A stretch of DNA of 64,000 nt, from positions 1,399,795-1,463,794 of the forward strand of contig JANPYM010000003.1 of NCBI GenBank assembly GCA_025890175.1, read 5' to 3'. The position numbers and the translations under genes are program-made. How positions within the stretch are numbered: the first letter of the stretch is position 1; every line of letters begins with the position of its first letter. Shown piece after piece: positions 37,980-51,027 of this stretch. Below the pieces are notes generated by a model that saw only the letters and a program-made list of their open reading frames with translations, was not told the origin of the DNA and made no database searches. Source of the stretch: Ciborinia camelliae (Eukaryota; Ascomycota; Leotiomycetes; Helotiales; Sclerotiniaceae).

Positions 37980-40900
37980 GGTAGAGTGGAAGTGGTCGTC
38001 AGGTCGGCGTAGTATATCAAAGAACTTTCGAGTATATGAGGATGGATTCAATGTAGGTCGTTGATGATCACCGGATTTTTGTGTATGGAAATTGGCATGC
38101 CCATTGGACGAGGGATAATCTCACGCAGATGCAAACTCTGAGAAGCATTCCCTTGTCCAGAACAATTCAGCACGTGGTTAGAGGTTCGACGTTGGTAAAG
38201 CGAGGTAGCGCACGAGATGGAGGGGGGGGAACGAGGATCCGGTCGGATAGTATTTGGGGGGGAGGATTGCTGACAATTGATGAAGATGGTCGACCTAGAA
38301 TAATTTAGGGTGTGGGGAAACAGTTCTGTCTTTGGAATTTGTGGAAGGAATCGACTGACAAGACTGGGATGGGTTTGAGAGGGGGGGGGAAAGTCGACGG
38401 GGGGAATGAATGGTGAGTGGTGTAACCCCAGCCAGCCTTTTACGGAATGAATTGCGCTTGAGCTTCTTGAGAGAACGGAAAGCTGAATGAGGGTGAGGGT
38501 GAGGGTGAGGGTGTGGGTTGTGGATTGTGGGTTGGTGGTCACTCTGATGATCTCGAGGTGGTGGTAGTACAACAGTTTCTTGGTGTGTGCCACCCTAGAA
38601 GAAATCGGCTACTCACCTGTCACAATGCAGGCAGGCTTCAAATGATTTTTTTGAGGCAAGAAAATAAAATTGGTAGAAAATGCCCAGAGGATTTTGAATT
38701 GAGGGGAAATATGCACTCATGCGGCGTGAACGTTGGAGTTGAGGGGGAAGTTGAAGTTGAAATGGAAGTTGAAATGGAAATGGAAATGGACTTGAAGGGT
38801 GAAACCCAAATCAAATACATACATACATACAATACTGTGAGTAGTAATCTTGATACCGGTATGAGAGAAGTAAGAAATAATAATAACGATACATACCACT
38901 GATTCGCTGATTGAATTGAATACCTACCTACCATACCTAGGTAGTATCTCGACCTTGACCTCACTGATTTTATTATTAGGTTTGAAGAGGAGAGAGAGAA
39001 GAGAAGAGAAGTGAGGAGTGAAAGGTAACACAATAATTACTACTAGGTAGTGCCCAGTAGTAATTAAGTAAGTAGTACAGTATTTACCAAGAGAGAGAGC
39101 CCTGGAGAGAGAGTACAGTGTATTATTGAGAATCCTTCAATAATGTTTGCATCTCCGTCCCCCCAAAAATCCACTGACACGCGGGTACTCGCTGCCCGAT
39201 GGATGGATTTAAGGATTATTGACATATTGACATTATGACATTATAACATTCATCATCTAGGTACGATAGGGAGGTATCATTATTTGACGCTTCCAAATGG
39301 GATGGGGAAGCCCAGGGCCCAGCCAGGATAGATGGATGATATTTTTTTAGAGCTTGGGATGAATTGGATTAGCAAGGTTTACAGCGATCATTTTAGGGTA
39401 GGAAAATGCGAGGAAATGCGAGAGGAGATGCAATGTAATGCAAGTAGGCAAGCCAATGAAATCCCTAGAACGATGTATTTGGAATCCCCCAAGTAAGGTT
39501 CTCAGTTCTGTGACTGTCTTCTAGTGGTCTTCCAAAATGTAATCAATCCATGGTTCAATTCAATTGCTTCCAAGTTCTAACCTGGAAGGAATTTGGTTTG
39601 CATTTTGGTGGCTTCATATGGCTTTATGGATTTTTGATCTTGATGGCTTTATATGGATGGCTTGATGGATTTTCGACTCGATGGCTTCTTATACTATTAT
39701 CAGATGAGTGAGTTACTTGAGTACAATTAATTCAATAATAAGCCATCTCCATCTTCTCCATCTCCCCCATTTCCTCCAATTCAAAGCTTACTTACCTACC
39801 TACCTACCTATTCATTTCCCCTCAAAAAGTACCTACCTACACACCTACCTACACACCTACCACATACCTGATACCTCGAAGAAGAGCTAGATTAGAAAGC
39901 CAGCCAATTTGTGTTCATGCGCTTAAAAAAGTCGTACCTACCTACCTACCTATATGCAGGGTTACCCTTAGGGGTATAGTGTGGTTCAATGGTAGCATTA
40001 GCTTTCACCATAAATATATTTCTCCCACCTACCAACCTACCTCCAGCTACTACCTCCAGCCAAACCCAAGCCAAATCCCAATCCGGACAATGGTCACGAC
40101 AGTCATGACACTACCTAGGTAGGTACTACAACAACAACAACAGCTGCAATAATAATAAGCCAATATCAATATCGCTACAGTACCTATACTGGGGATGGAT
40201 TTTCTAGCCTAAGCCTTGTTTACCTTGTCTACCTTGTCTTCCTTGCCTGCCGGTCCTCTCCGTATAGGTTACCTACCTACCTGCCTAGTGAGTGAGTGAT
40301 TGGTTGGTGACATCCATCTCATTGATTCTCCGGATCCGAAGTGATGCGATACGATACGAAGTGATGCGATGCGATGCGATCCGATATCATTGAACCAGGT
40401 CCAGTGTATGTACTCTGTAGATTCCCAGGTCTTTCCCCATCCCCATCCCCAAAGATAGATAGGTATTTATATTTACCTATTTATAATATAATATACTGCA
40501 CCTACCTCATTTTTAAACATCTTCGTTCATTCAATGTTAATAAATTCTTGAATTTGGGAATCCTTGGAATGTTTGATGAGGAAGGTACTGTTGGTTAGTT
40601 AGTGGAAATGCATATAGAGATCTAGGATATTATCGATTCCCTCCCCGTTATGTTGCGTTACTAGGCAAGGTTCTTATAACATTCATATCGATATATAAAC
40701 ATATATATAAACATATCATCATCATCAAACTATTCATCCATCCATCCATCTATATAACATAACATTATTCCCATACCCATACCCAGAGCCTCACCAAACC
40801 CCATACCCCAAACCCCATCCCCATCCAAAACACCCAACCCCATTCTCAACCCAAGATCCCTCTCCCCCTCGCCCCCCACCTACCTACCTCCTTTGTACTC

Positions 40901-43273
40901 CCTCACACCTCGTACCTCACACCTCGTACCTCACGCCTCACATCACATCACAATACAATAATCCAAAGTCATCCATCAATCAATCAATCCACCAATCCAC
41001 CAATCCATCAGCTCAACTCAGCTCAGCTCAGCCCATCCATCTCAGCCCATCTTTACTTCCTTCCTTCCAGCTTGACACACATACACACCTACACACACAC
41101 ACACATACACATACCCAGTACACACAAGCAATTCTTGAATCACCATTCTCCTCCTCCTCCTCATCCTCCTTATCCTCGAATTAAAGCAATCATCACTTCA
41201 TCACATCACATCATCATTGCGTATAGAGTACAAATAGAGTATAGAGTATAGAGTATAGATAGAGTACAGAGTACAGAGTATAGATAGAGTACAAAGTACA
41301 GAGTATAGATAAAGTATACAAAGTCTATACATATATATATATATATATATACACAATAAGCTTTGCTTTCGATAAGGTAAGACGAATGGATACCTTAGAA
41401 TATATACATACTTTTCTTCCCCCCTCTCTCCCTCTCTCTCCCTCTCCCCCTTTCTCTCCCCCCCCCCCTCTCTCTTTTTTGTGCCTCTGTTTTTTGTGCC
41501 TCTCCTTTTTTATCATTAACTCATTATCATTATCCCTCTATCTCGCGTCCCTCTATCCCTCTATCTCGCATTACACCCCAAGACCCAAGACCCAAACCCC
41601 CAAAGATCAACCCCACAAAAATTAAAAAGGTAAAAGATAAAAACCAAAAATTAAAAACCCCCGATGATTTATATCCCTTCGATTATATATATATATATAT
41701 TTCATCCAAATCTCAAGGTACATCCAGATCTCAAGGTAGGTAGATAGGTACCTAGGTATCTTGAACCCAGGCCTGCCTTATCTTATTTTGCCTTATATAC
41801 CTAGGTACCTTGCATACCTTGCATACCTACCTATCTAAGATACACAGTATGAAAAGTAACATCAGGTATTCTCACTACCTACTACTTACCTACCTGCACT
41901 TCCTACAGAGTTAAATGTTCAGTGCCACTACAAACATTGAAATGGTAGGTCCGGACCGGTGGACCACTTTCCCCACGAGGAGAACAGGGCGTAGGGATAG
42001 TGATACAATGGCGAATGCACTTAAATGGTACATCGGATTTCATCATAGCGATATCACATTTAAAGAGAAAGGGAGTTATGCGTGGAAAGACTTTATATTT
42101 GATTCAAAGTAATTGACCATCCACCCCATCCCATATTTCTTCCTCCATCAATCATATGAAGCAGACTTCTTTCTGCCTGCCTGTCAGCTTAAATGCCAAC
42201 TTTTAGGTCTCAGTCTCAGCCTGAATGGACAGGAGCACTTCCGAATGCCATCAGCGTTATTGAGAACAAGCACCAACTCTTCCTTTAGAATTATTTTAGA
42301 AGAGAAATGCCTATTCTACCATGTGCCACTGTCGAATATCGATTTGATCGTAAAAGACGCCCACTCGCAGATGATGGGAAAAATGAAAAAGTAAGAAAGC
42401 CTTGGATTCAAGCTCTCAAATGGTATCCTTCGTAACTATGTGTCATTGTGAACAAAACACATTAAAGAAGAAAAGCTCGAGAATATGAATCCCACTTTTA
42501 TCTATCTAGAGACGCAGCAAAATGCAAAGAAAAAACAACGAAGATATTTGCAAGATCTTCCATGGTGGAGGTCTTTATAACCTGTCGAAATGCTAAAAGC
42601 AGGATCAGAAAGTTTGTGGAGAACATGGCCGTCATAATGCGTTCTTTAAAAACCCCAGGTAAAAGCTTTTATAACCCACTTTTCCAGGTAAAAAAAAGCA
42701 TCATGACCGGTACGCCGTAAGAGGTTGACATCTCATGTGGTCTGTCTAGTCGCCTTTAATCTATAATGGGTATTGAGAGGAGGCGACAGACAGTCATAAA
42801 CAAAAGACAGGTTCTATCGTATGCCGATCAATGGCCTAGACCACGGATAAAGTCGGCTCTATCGCTTAATGCAAAAGAAGACTTCAATCGTGGATACCGC
42901 CACCGGAAAATCGAAAAAGTCGCAGAATAATTCGATGCAGAGCAAATGTCAAGCTGAGTTGTAAGGAAAAGTCGAGAGAAGAAGACAAGGAAATTTTGTG
43001 ATATCAATGAGAGGTACAAAGACCATGGATATCCTTAAGACGCCTCCGTCCAAGATCTAGAAAGTACCGTAGTCGAAAATGAGAAGTCGAAAAAGGAACA
43101 GGAAGCGTTTTTGGTGATTGATTACCACCAAGATTGGCCGGATCCGGCAGACTAAAGGGCGGGGAGTCAGTAATTGTCCTGCGGAGAGTTGGATATTCAA
43201 GCATATTTGAATCTCTCAACTTTGCAGGGACATCCAAACAAAGTTGAAGGATGGGGAGTGAAAATAAAAGGAT
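37980..43273. other. Non-coding stretch, repeats, one G-rich tract
   Basis: No supported gene in 5.3 kb. 37980-38600 is the sugar-transporter upstream region, with a GGGTGA repeat. Further on are CCTACCTACC runs (39790-39860, 39935-39950), GAGTATAGAGTATAGA repeats (41225-41320), (AT)n (41331-41350) and pyrimidine tracts (41405-41480). Frames at 41915-42112 and 42113-42394 lie in the same phase on either side of one stop, but have no recognisable family. Confidence 0.55.
38491..38516 (+). promoter_or_regulatory. G-rich tract with G-quadruplex potential
   Basis: Five GGG runs spaced by TGA or TGT (GGGTGAGGGTGAGGGTGAGG and on) lie about 510 bp upstream of the sugar-transporter start, on the non-template strand relative to that gene's opposite orientation. 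Four GGG runs with 3-nt loops satisfy the usual G-quadruplex pattern; whether it forms is unknown. Confidence 0.4.
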
Positions 43274-45488
<2,215 letters not shown>

Positions 45489-47222
45489 ATTGAATAGATT
45501 TTAGAAGATCGAAGCTTGGAAATTTGTCAGGCTGAGGTTATCGATTGATAGGGTTATTCGTAATTCGGCTGTTGTATTATCGAACAAATTAGGTTGACTT
45601 TAAAAAGTCGTTTTGCACTATGAACTCCCGTGAAAGGACAGTGAGATCGTACTAAGAGACAGTAAGAAGATCTTAAAATTGAAGACGAAATCTAAGAAAT
45701 CGAAACGCAATCGAAACGATTAAGAAGAAAAATCTGGCGGGTTTGTAGCTTCCGCACTCTTTATAATGAGGAGAGTAGGAAAACGTTTGAGACAATCGTA
45801 AAACTCTTTTAACTTGTTCAATAGCCTTCGAAAGAAACTTCAAAGACAGAAACTAGAAAAAAGAAAGAATTGATCGTAAAAAAAGAGGTTTGGTTTATTG
45901 GATTGAGAGAGGAGGTTTTATTTTTGTGTGTAAGAGGAAATAAGTTTTGAGGAAGAGAAGAAGAAATTTGAGATTTTGCCCAAGTGGTCCACGGGTAGTC
46001 GATCTCGTTGGAGGCAAAAAAATCAAAAAGACAGTAACCTAATATGGGTAAGCGGCACAGTAAGACTCCACGCTAATCCATATGTAGAGCATGGATGGGC
46101 GTAGGGTTTGGATTATCAGATGGCGGAACTTGGAAGGTAAGGGACCAAGCACTTGAGGTATCAACAATTATATCTATATGGATATATCTGTATATATCTG
46201 TATATCTTTTGTATGCCCAGGTGGTCTTCTGTTATTTAACCGCTCTGATTCTTTTCTTATCTTATATTATTCCTGAAGGGCTTCTTTCTCTCTTTTATCG
46301 ATCGTCCTTACTAGAGATATCTCGTTCACGCGAGTACCCTTAAGATTGATTGTAAGGTTATCCAATGACGTTGTACAATCATCATGACGTTGCACGTTCA
46401 TCCATTATGTTTCAGCTGAACAGCATTTGAGGCGAAATTACAAATCACTCTCATTCTCTACCTTGTGTCATCGATAGAAAATGGTATTGAAACTTACTGA
46501 AGAAGGAAGAAGACTCTGGAATTTGGCATTCCTTGGTCACAATCTTACCATAAGAGGGTCTTTCAGAGACCCCATATTTGGGGTAGGGCCCCGGAATATA
46601 TACTAGGTAGGTAGGGGAAATGGTTCAAATTCCTAAACCGCCGCATCTCAAAAGGTTACAGCTTCTTCACCTAGTCGGGAGTATGCACTCAGAATACGTA
46701 CTACCAGGGTCTCTATTTGACAATTTATACTTTAAGAAATTACTAGTTACCTTACTATCACTCTAGTGTAGGTGTCCGTGACATACCAAAAAACAATCAT
46801 ACCGGCCGGTATCAGTACGTACAGCAGGGCATGGGTGTTGGACAGGGAGATGAGAGGAGCCATGGGGAAACCTTACTTTAAAAACAACGTCCACACAGCT
46901 CCAATGGGAGAATTGATGTATTGAACCCTTTGGATTATTAGGGTAGCAAAGTTTATAAGCATGCACATCACTCGCCATTCTCAACCATGGCGTAACTTTC
47001 AACAACTGGTCGCACTACTTACCGCATGCTAACGCTATACTTCAACTGGTAGAGAAGATCATAGGGTCAAATCACAGCTCCTCTCCAGCAACAACCCATA
47101 GAAGGAAATATCGCCATTTGATGCCGTTTGATGCCACGCTAATATACACTCGTGCCTTAATTCATAGTTTATCTTCTGTGTCATAAAAAGTCCCCCATAA
47201 CCCTTCGTCCTCAGACCAACCC
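45489..47222. other. DED1 upstream region and proteasome-gene downstream region
   Basis: 45489-46000 is purine-rich on the plus strand, i.e. a pyrimidine-rich leader/promoter of the helicase. A cluster of small inverted repeats lies at 46556-46592 (GGGTCT-TTCAG-AGACCC, then CCCC/GGGG pairs). No gene was recognised. Confidence 0.55.
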
Positions 47223-47948
47223 TTAAGGACAATCAATTCTCGCACTATCATCATAATCAAGTTCCTTAATTCCTTCCTTCGTGATAACCTTAACAGTCAT
47301 CCCCTTGAAATCAATCGGTAACCGCCTCTTCAACTCATCTGTACACATCCTCAAAACCTTCATTCCTTGTTCGAAATCAATATCTGGGTGATGATGTTTA
47401 TCGAGAATCGACAAGCAGTAGTATTGCGCATAGCCGTGAGCTGCATATGGGAGAGGAGCAAGTGATGCTAGGTAATCGAGCCAGTATAAGCTGGGCTTGT
47501 CGGTGACAGGGTCGACACCCCCGAGGAGAAGGTTGACATTATATGGTTTGCGCGAGCGAAGAGATTGTGCTAATTCACCACGAACAAAGTGGGCGACAGC
47601 GGACGGTGATAGATCAATGTCATTGCGCATGGAGTAAAGTTGGGCGTTGGCTTGAATGTATTCTGCGAATTGGACTGTGAAGCGCTAATATTAGTATTAT
47701 ATATTGCCGTGGAGAATGATGGGCCTTTACTTGTATCTCCAGCCTCTCCAGAAAATGCCATCAACGTATGTTTGTTTAATGCTCTTGTCTTGTCATCAGA
47801 AGCTTTGAGAATGGTAGCACCTCTCATAGCAGCTTTTGATGCCGCAATGAGAGTAAAGTCCTTGCCAGTTATTCCAAGTAAGACCTCCCTAAGAAGATGA
47901 TAGTATTAGCATATTACGATATAGAAAATATCGTTTTAATACTCACAT
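47223..47948 (-). CDS. PRE1: 20S proteasome subunit beta-4 (Pre1/PSMB2 type)
   Basis: Non-catalytic beta-4 subunit of the 20S proteasome core, acting in cytosol and nucleus. Coding exons: 47948-47947 (only AT of the ATG), 47888-47731, 47674-47223; introns 47946-47889 and 47730-47675 are GT-AG. The product is 203 residues, the usual length. It starts MEVLLGITGKDFTLIAASKA, without the cleaved propeptide and catalytic Thr of active beta subunits. Other signatures are KASDDKTRALNKHTLMAFSG, EAGDTIQFAEYIQAN, LRSRKPYNVNLLLGG, LAPLPYAAHGYAQYYCLSIL and LKRRLPIDFKGMTVKVI. The exon junction AT|G recreates the start codon; no other ATG near the 5' end stays in frame. The gene is divergent to RRP9, which starts 471 bp away. 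Confidence 0.95.
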
Positions 47949-48419
47949 GTTGATGGTGTTTTAAGTTGTATGATGAAGCTTCGAATTATTCTAACTATTG
48001 AGACTTTGAAGCTCAACGCGTGTAGCTCTGGCTGCCTCGTTCATTAAGGCACTAGTACATTTATAACTTAGCGCAAAAAGCTTAAAAAGCTATCATTTCT
48101 GATAGAAGATTGAATAAATCCTCGATTAATCGAGCTTCAATTTAATGATTCCTCCTTTTACTCGAAATGTATCTAAATAATATCTCAAAGCAAATCTAAT
48201 ATATCTTCTCTCACTTGTAAGTAAAGCCAATATAGGTAGGAATATATGATCTTAAATCTCGAATTGTATCACGTGTAGGCGCCCCGTCCTGGATCCACAT
48301 GATCGATCCCTGTCTCGAAATTCTGCGGCAGAATAATTCCCCAAAAAAATTATTTTGATAAGACAGACATTTTTCTGCCTTTCCCACCACCAGCTTGTCC
48401 CTTCGCAACAACCACAACT
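47949..48419. promoter_or_regulatory. Bidirectional promoter region, PRE1 / RRP9
   Basis: A 471-bp intergenic space between divergent starts. It contains a CACGTG E-box (48270-48275) and a pyrimidine-rich leader next to RRP9 (CTTTCCCACCACCAGC). Shared regulation of the two genes is inference. Confidence 0.5.
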
Positions 48420-50159
48420 ATGTCCTCCTTTTTCACAATACCCAATGCGCAGAAGAAAAGGAAACGAAATGATGCCCCAGAAATACCTAAAAAACGATTA
48501 GCAGCCTCGTCGAAAGCCCCCGCGAAACAGCCAAAGCCTGCGAAAAGACCGGAAAGAGATGATTCGATTTCTGGAAGTGATTCGGAGAGTGAGGGGGCTC
48601 AATTGGATGATGATGTCGCAGATACGTCTTCGGACGATGATTTAGAAGGGGAGGAAGAGGAAGAAACTGCTGCAGAGCGCAGGTTGAGACTTGCAGAAAG
48701 GTATCTACAGAATATCCGGGAGGAGGTAGCAGATGACGGTGTTGGGTTTGATGCCGAGGACATTGATCGAGATTTAATCGCCGAACGTTTAGAAGAAGAT
48801 GTTGCGGAATCGAAAGGGAAAATATACAAAACATTGGCAGACGAATTAGAATTTGGAGAAGCTTCGAGTTGTCATTTTAAGAAGGATTCGCATTCGTTTA
48901 CGGGCGTAGCTACATGTGCGCCATATGTTTATACTGTGACCAAGGATATGTGGCTGGTCAAATGGAAGATACAGGACTTACCGCGCGATCAATATCCGCA
49001 AAAGAAGGGCAAGAAGAAGAGCAAGAAGCCCCCACCACCGCCGAGGAAAAAGCCTACTTTGGTAGCTTCAGTACGAGGAGACCAGCGAAAGTCGAAAGTA
49101 ACATCTTTCATGGGCCATACCGATGCCATTATCTGCGTTGCTGCGTCACAGGATGGGAAATTTGTTGTAACAGGCGGCGTGGATCGAAAGATCATCGTTT
49201 GGAACGCAGAAACCCTTAAACCCACACGAGTTTTCTCACAACATCGAGATGCCGTTACAGGTCTCGCATTCCGAAGAGGAACAAATCAATTATACTCCAG
49301 TTCTAAGGATCGAACAATCAAAATATGGAGTTTGGATGAAGGTGCATATGTGGAAACGTTGTTTGGTCATCAAGATGAAGTTGTGGATATTGCTTCTCTT
49401 GCACAAGAACGCTGCATATCAGTCGGTGCTCGCGATCGTACGGCTCGTTTGTGGAAAGTGGTTGAGGAAACACAACTTGTTTTCCGCGGTGGTGGGGGCG
49501 AGAAGAAGTCTCGTCACAAGAATAACCCCAACGATCTCCGTACACTTGAGGGTAGTATCGATCGTATTGCTATGGTTGATGAGGATATGTTCATTACCGG
49601 AGGTGACAATGGATCACTCTCTTTATGGACCATCCATAAGAAGAAACCAATCTATACATTAACTCTCGCACATGGAGCAGACGAACCAATAAACGCCGAA
49701 GAAGCATCCGCCGAAACTGATCCCGCCAAAAGAATCGTTCCCCGTCCATCACCCCGTTGGATCACCGCCCTAACCACAATCCCCTACTCCGACGTCGTAT
49801 TGAGTGGCAGCTGGGACGGCGTGGTCCGTGCCTGGAGAGTCAGCCCCGATAGAAAAACTCTCCAATCCATGGGTCCTGTCGGTCGAATCCCAGATGTTAC
49901 GATGGAAGCTGCAGATCCAAATTCACATGAATCCCAAGCTCCAGCCCGCGGCATCATAAACGACATATCCGTTTTCGAGCGCGGCGACAGGGGAAAAGAT
50001 GGCGTGTGCATTGTCGTAGCAGTAGGAAAAGCTCATCGTTTGGGTAACTGGCAAAAAGCGCCCAAGGGCAGAAATGGTGCAGTGATCTTTGAAGTGCAGA
50101 GGAAACAGATTAGTAATGGTGTAAATGGTCTTGCAGATGAAGATGTGGAGAAGGCATAA
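48420..50159 (+). CDS. RRP9: U3 snoRNP WD40 protein, Rrp9/U3-55K family
   Basis: Nucleolar WD40 protein that binds the box B/C part of U3 snoRNA and takes part in 18S rRNA processing (family knowledge). Single exon, 579 residues. The N-terminus is basic (KKRKRNDAPEIPKKR, a likely nuclear signal), then acidic Ser/Asp/Glu (about 47-85), and then the Rrp9-typical RRLRLAERYLQNIREEV. WD repeats start near residue 160 and include FMGHTDAIICVAASQDGKF (about 230-262), HRDAVTGLAFRRGTNQLYS, GHQDEVVDIASLAQERCIS and, near the end, DVVLSGSWDGVVRAWRVS. A Lys-rich KKGKKKSKKPPPPPRKK insertion sits between the first two blades (about 195-211). The ending RLGNWQKAPKGRNGAVIFEV is also typical of the family. The start ATG at 48420 opens directly after a pyrimidine-rich leader. 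Confidence 0.95.
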   Translation: MSSFFTIPNAQKKRKRNDAPEIPKKRLAASSKAPAKQPKPAKRPERDDSISGSDSESEGAQLDDDVADTSSDDDLEGEEEEETAAERRLRLAERYLQNIREEVADDGVGFDAEDIDRDLIAERLEEDVAESKGKIYKTLADELEFGEASSCHFKKDSHSFTGVATCAPYVYTVTKDMWLVKWKIQDLPRDQYPQKKGKKKSKKPPPPPRKKPTLVASVRGDQRKSKVTSFMGHTDAIICVAASQDGKFVVTGGVDRKIIVWNAETLKPTRVFSQHRDAVTGLAFRRGTNQLYSSSKDRTIKIWSLDEGAYVETLFGHQDEVVDIASLAQERCISVGARDRTARLWKVVEETQLVFRGGGGEKKSRHKNNPNDLRTLEGSIDRIAMVDEDMFITGGDNGSLSLWTIHKKKPIYTLTLAHGADEPINAEEASAETDPAKRIVPRPSPRWITALTTIPYSDVVLSGSWDGVVRAWRVSPDRKTLQSMGPVGRIPDVTMEAADPNSHESQAPARGIINDISVFERGDRGKDGVCIVVAVGKAHRLGNWQKAPKGRNGAVIFEVQRKQISNGVNGLADEDVEKA

Positions 50160-51027
50160 ACTTGCTTGCTTGTATGTAATTGTTGCATAGAATTGCAATT
50201 GTATAGCTGGGGATCACTTGGCTTGGCCTGGCTAGGAGTTTTGTGTTATAAAAGGATGGATGCATGATAGCTTCATTTGTGATTATGTTTTTTACCTTGG
50301 CTTCTCGCTCTGCAGATACTTGATTTGATTTTATATAACTAGACCTGGAGCAATCGTATATTTCAGATAACATTCTGTGCTCGCTAATCCATCTTCCTTT
50401 CTCTCGTTTCCTTTGTCTGAGCGACCTTTTCTTTCCTACTTTCTTATTTTACTATAGGTAGGTAGGTATCATGTCTTACCTGCCCAATTATATCATATCA
50501 AATCATATCATTTCTCATCTATACTACATGACATATACTTCACATACATATATCTCATCTCATGCATATCTCATCTCATGCATATCCTATCCCATCCCAT
50601 CCCGTTCCTTCCCTCAATTCTCTCTCCTTTCTCTCCCGATCCCTTCTCTTTCTCTCCTGCTCCTCCCCACTTAGTATTCTATTTTACTTCCATTCAATGT
50701 AAGAGTAGATTAGATTTGATTAAATCTCCATGTATCGTATGTTAGGTATGTTCTATAACCTACTAGGATCCGAACTGCGAAGCAAAATATTCAAGTAGGT
50801 AGAAAAAGAGAGAACGGCTCTATGCTATGATGAAGCTGGAACCACTCAACTACTATACTATGGCGATTGGTTTGATTTGATTTGGTTTGGTTATGGAAGA
50901 TAGATTAGATCGGACTGGAGTTTGATATGTACTGGGGGGTAATTAATGATTTTATGAAAGGAGAGAGAGATGTAGCTGTAAAGTCGAAGTCGACCCGATA
51001 GATTCCATCAACTCCTCCTATTAACTA
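50160..51027. other. Convergent 3' regions of RRP9 and SAD1
   Basis: 868 bp between converging genes. It holds AT-rich 3' flank, CATATCATATC/CTCATCTCATGC repeats (50490-50590) and a pyrimidine tract. No gene was recognised. Confidence 0.6.

Noticed and set aside
41915..42394. Two same-phase frames separated by one stop
   Set aside because: Composition is not convincingly protein-like after the stop and no family is recognisable; too weak to call a pseudogene.
46620..46645. GGTTCAAATTCC resembling a tRNA T-loop
   Set aside because: No complementary T-stem, acceptor stem or anticodon arm is found around it.
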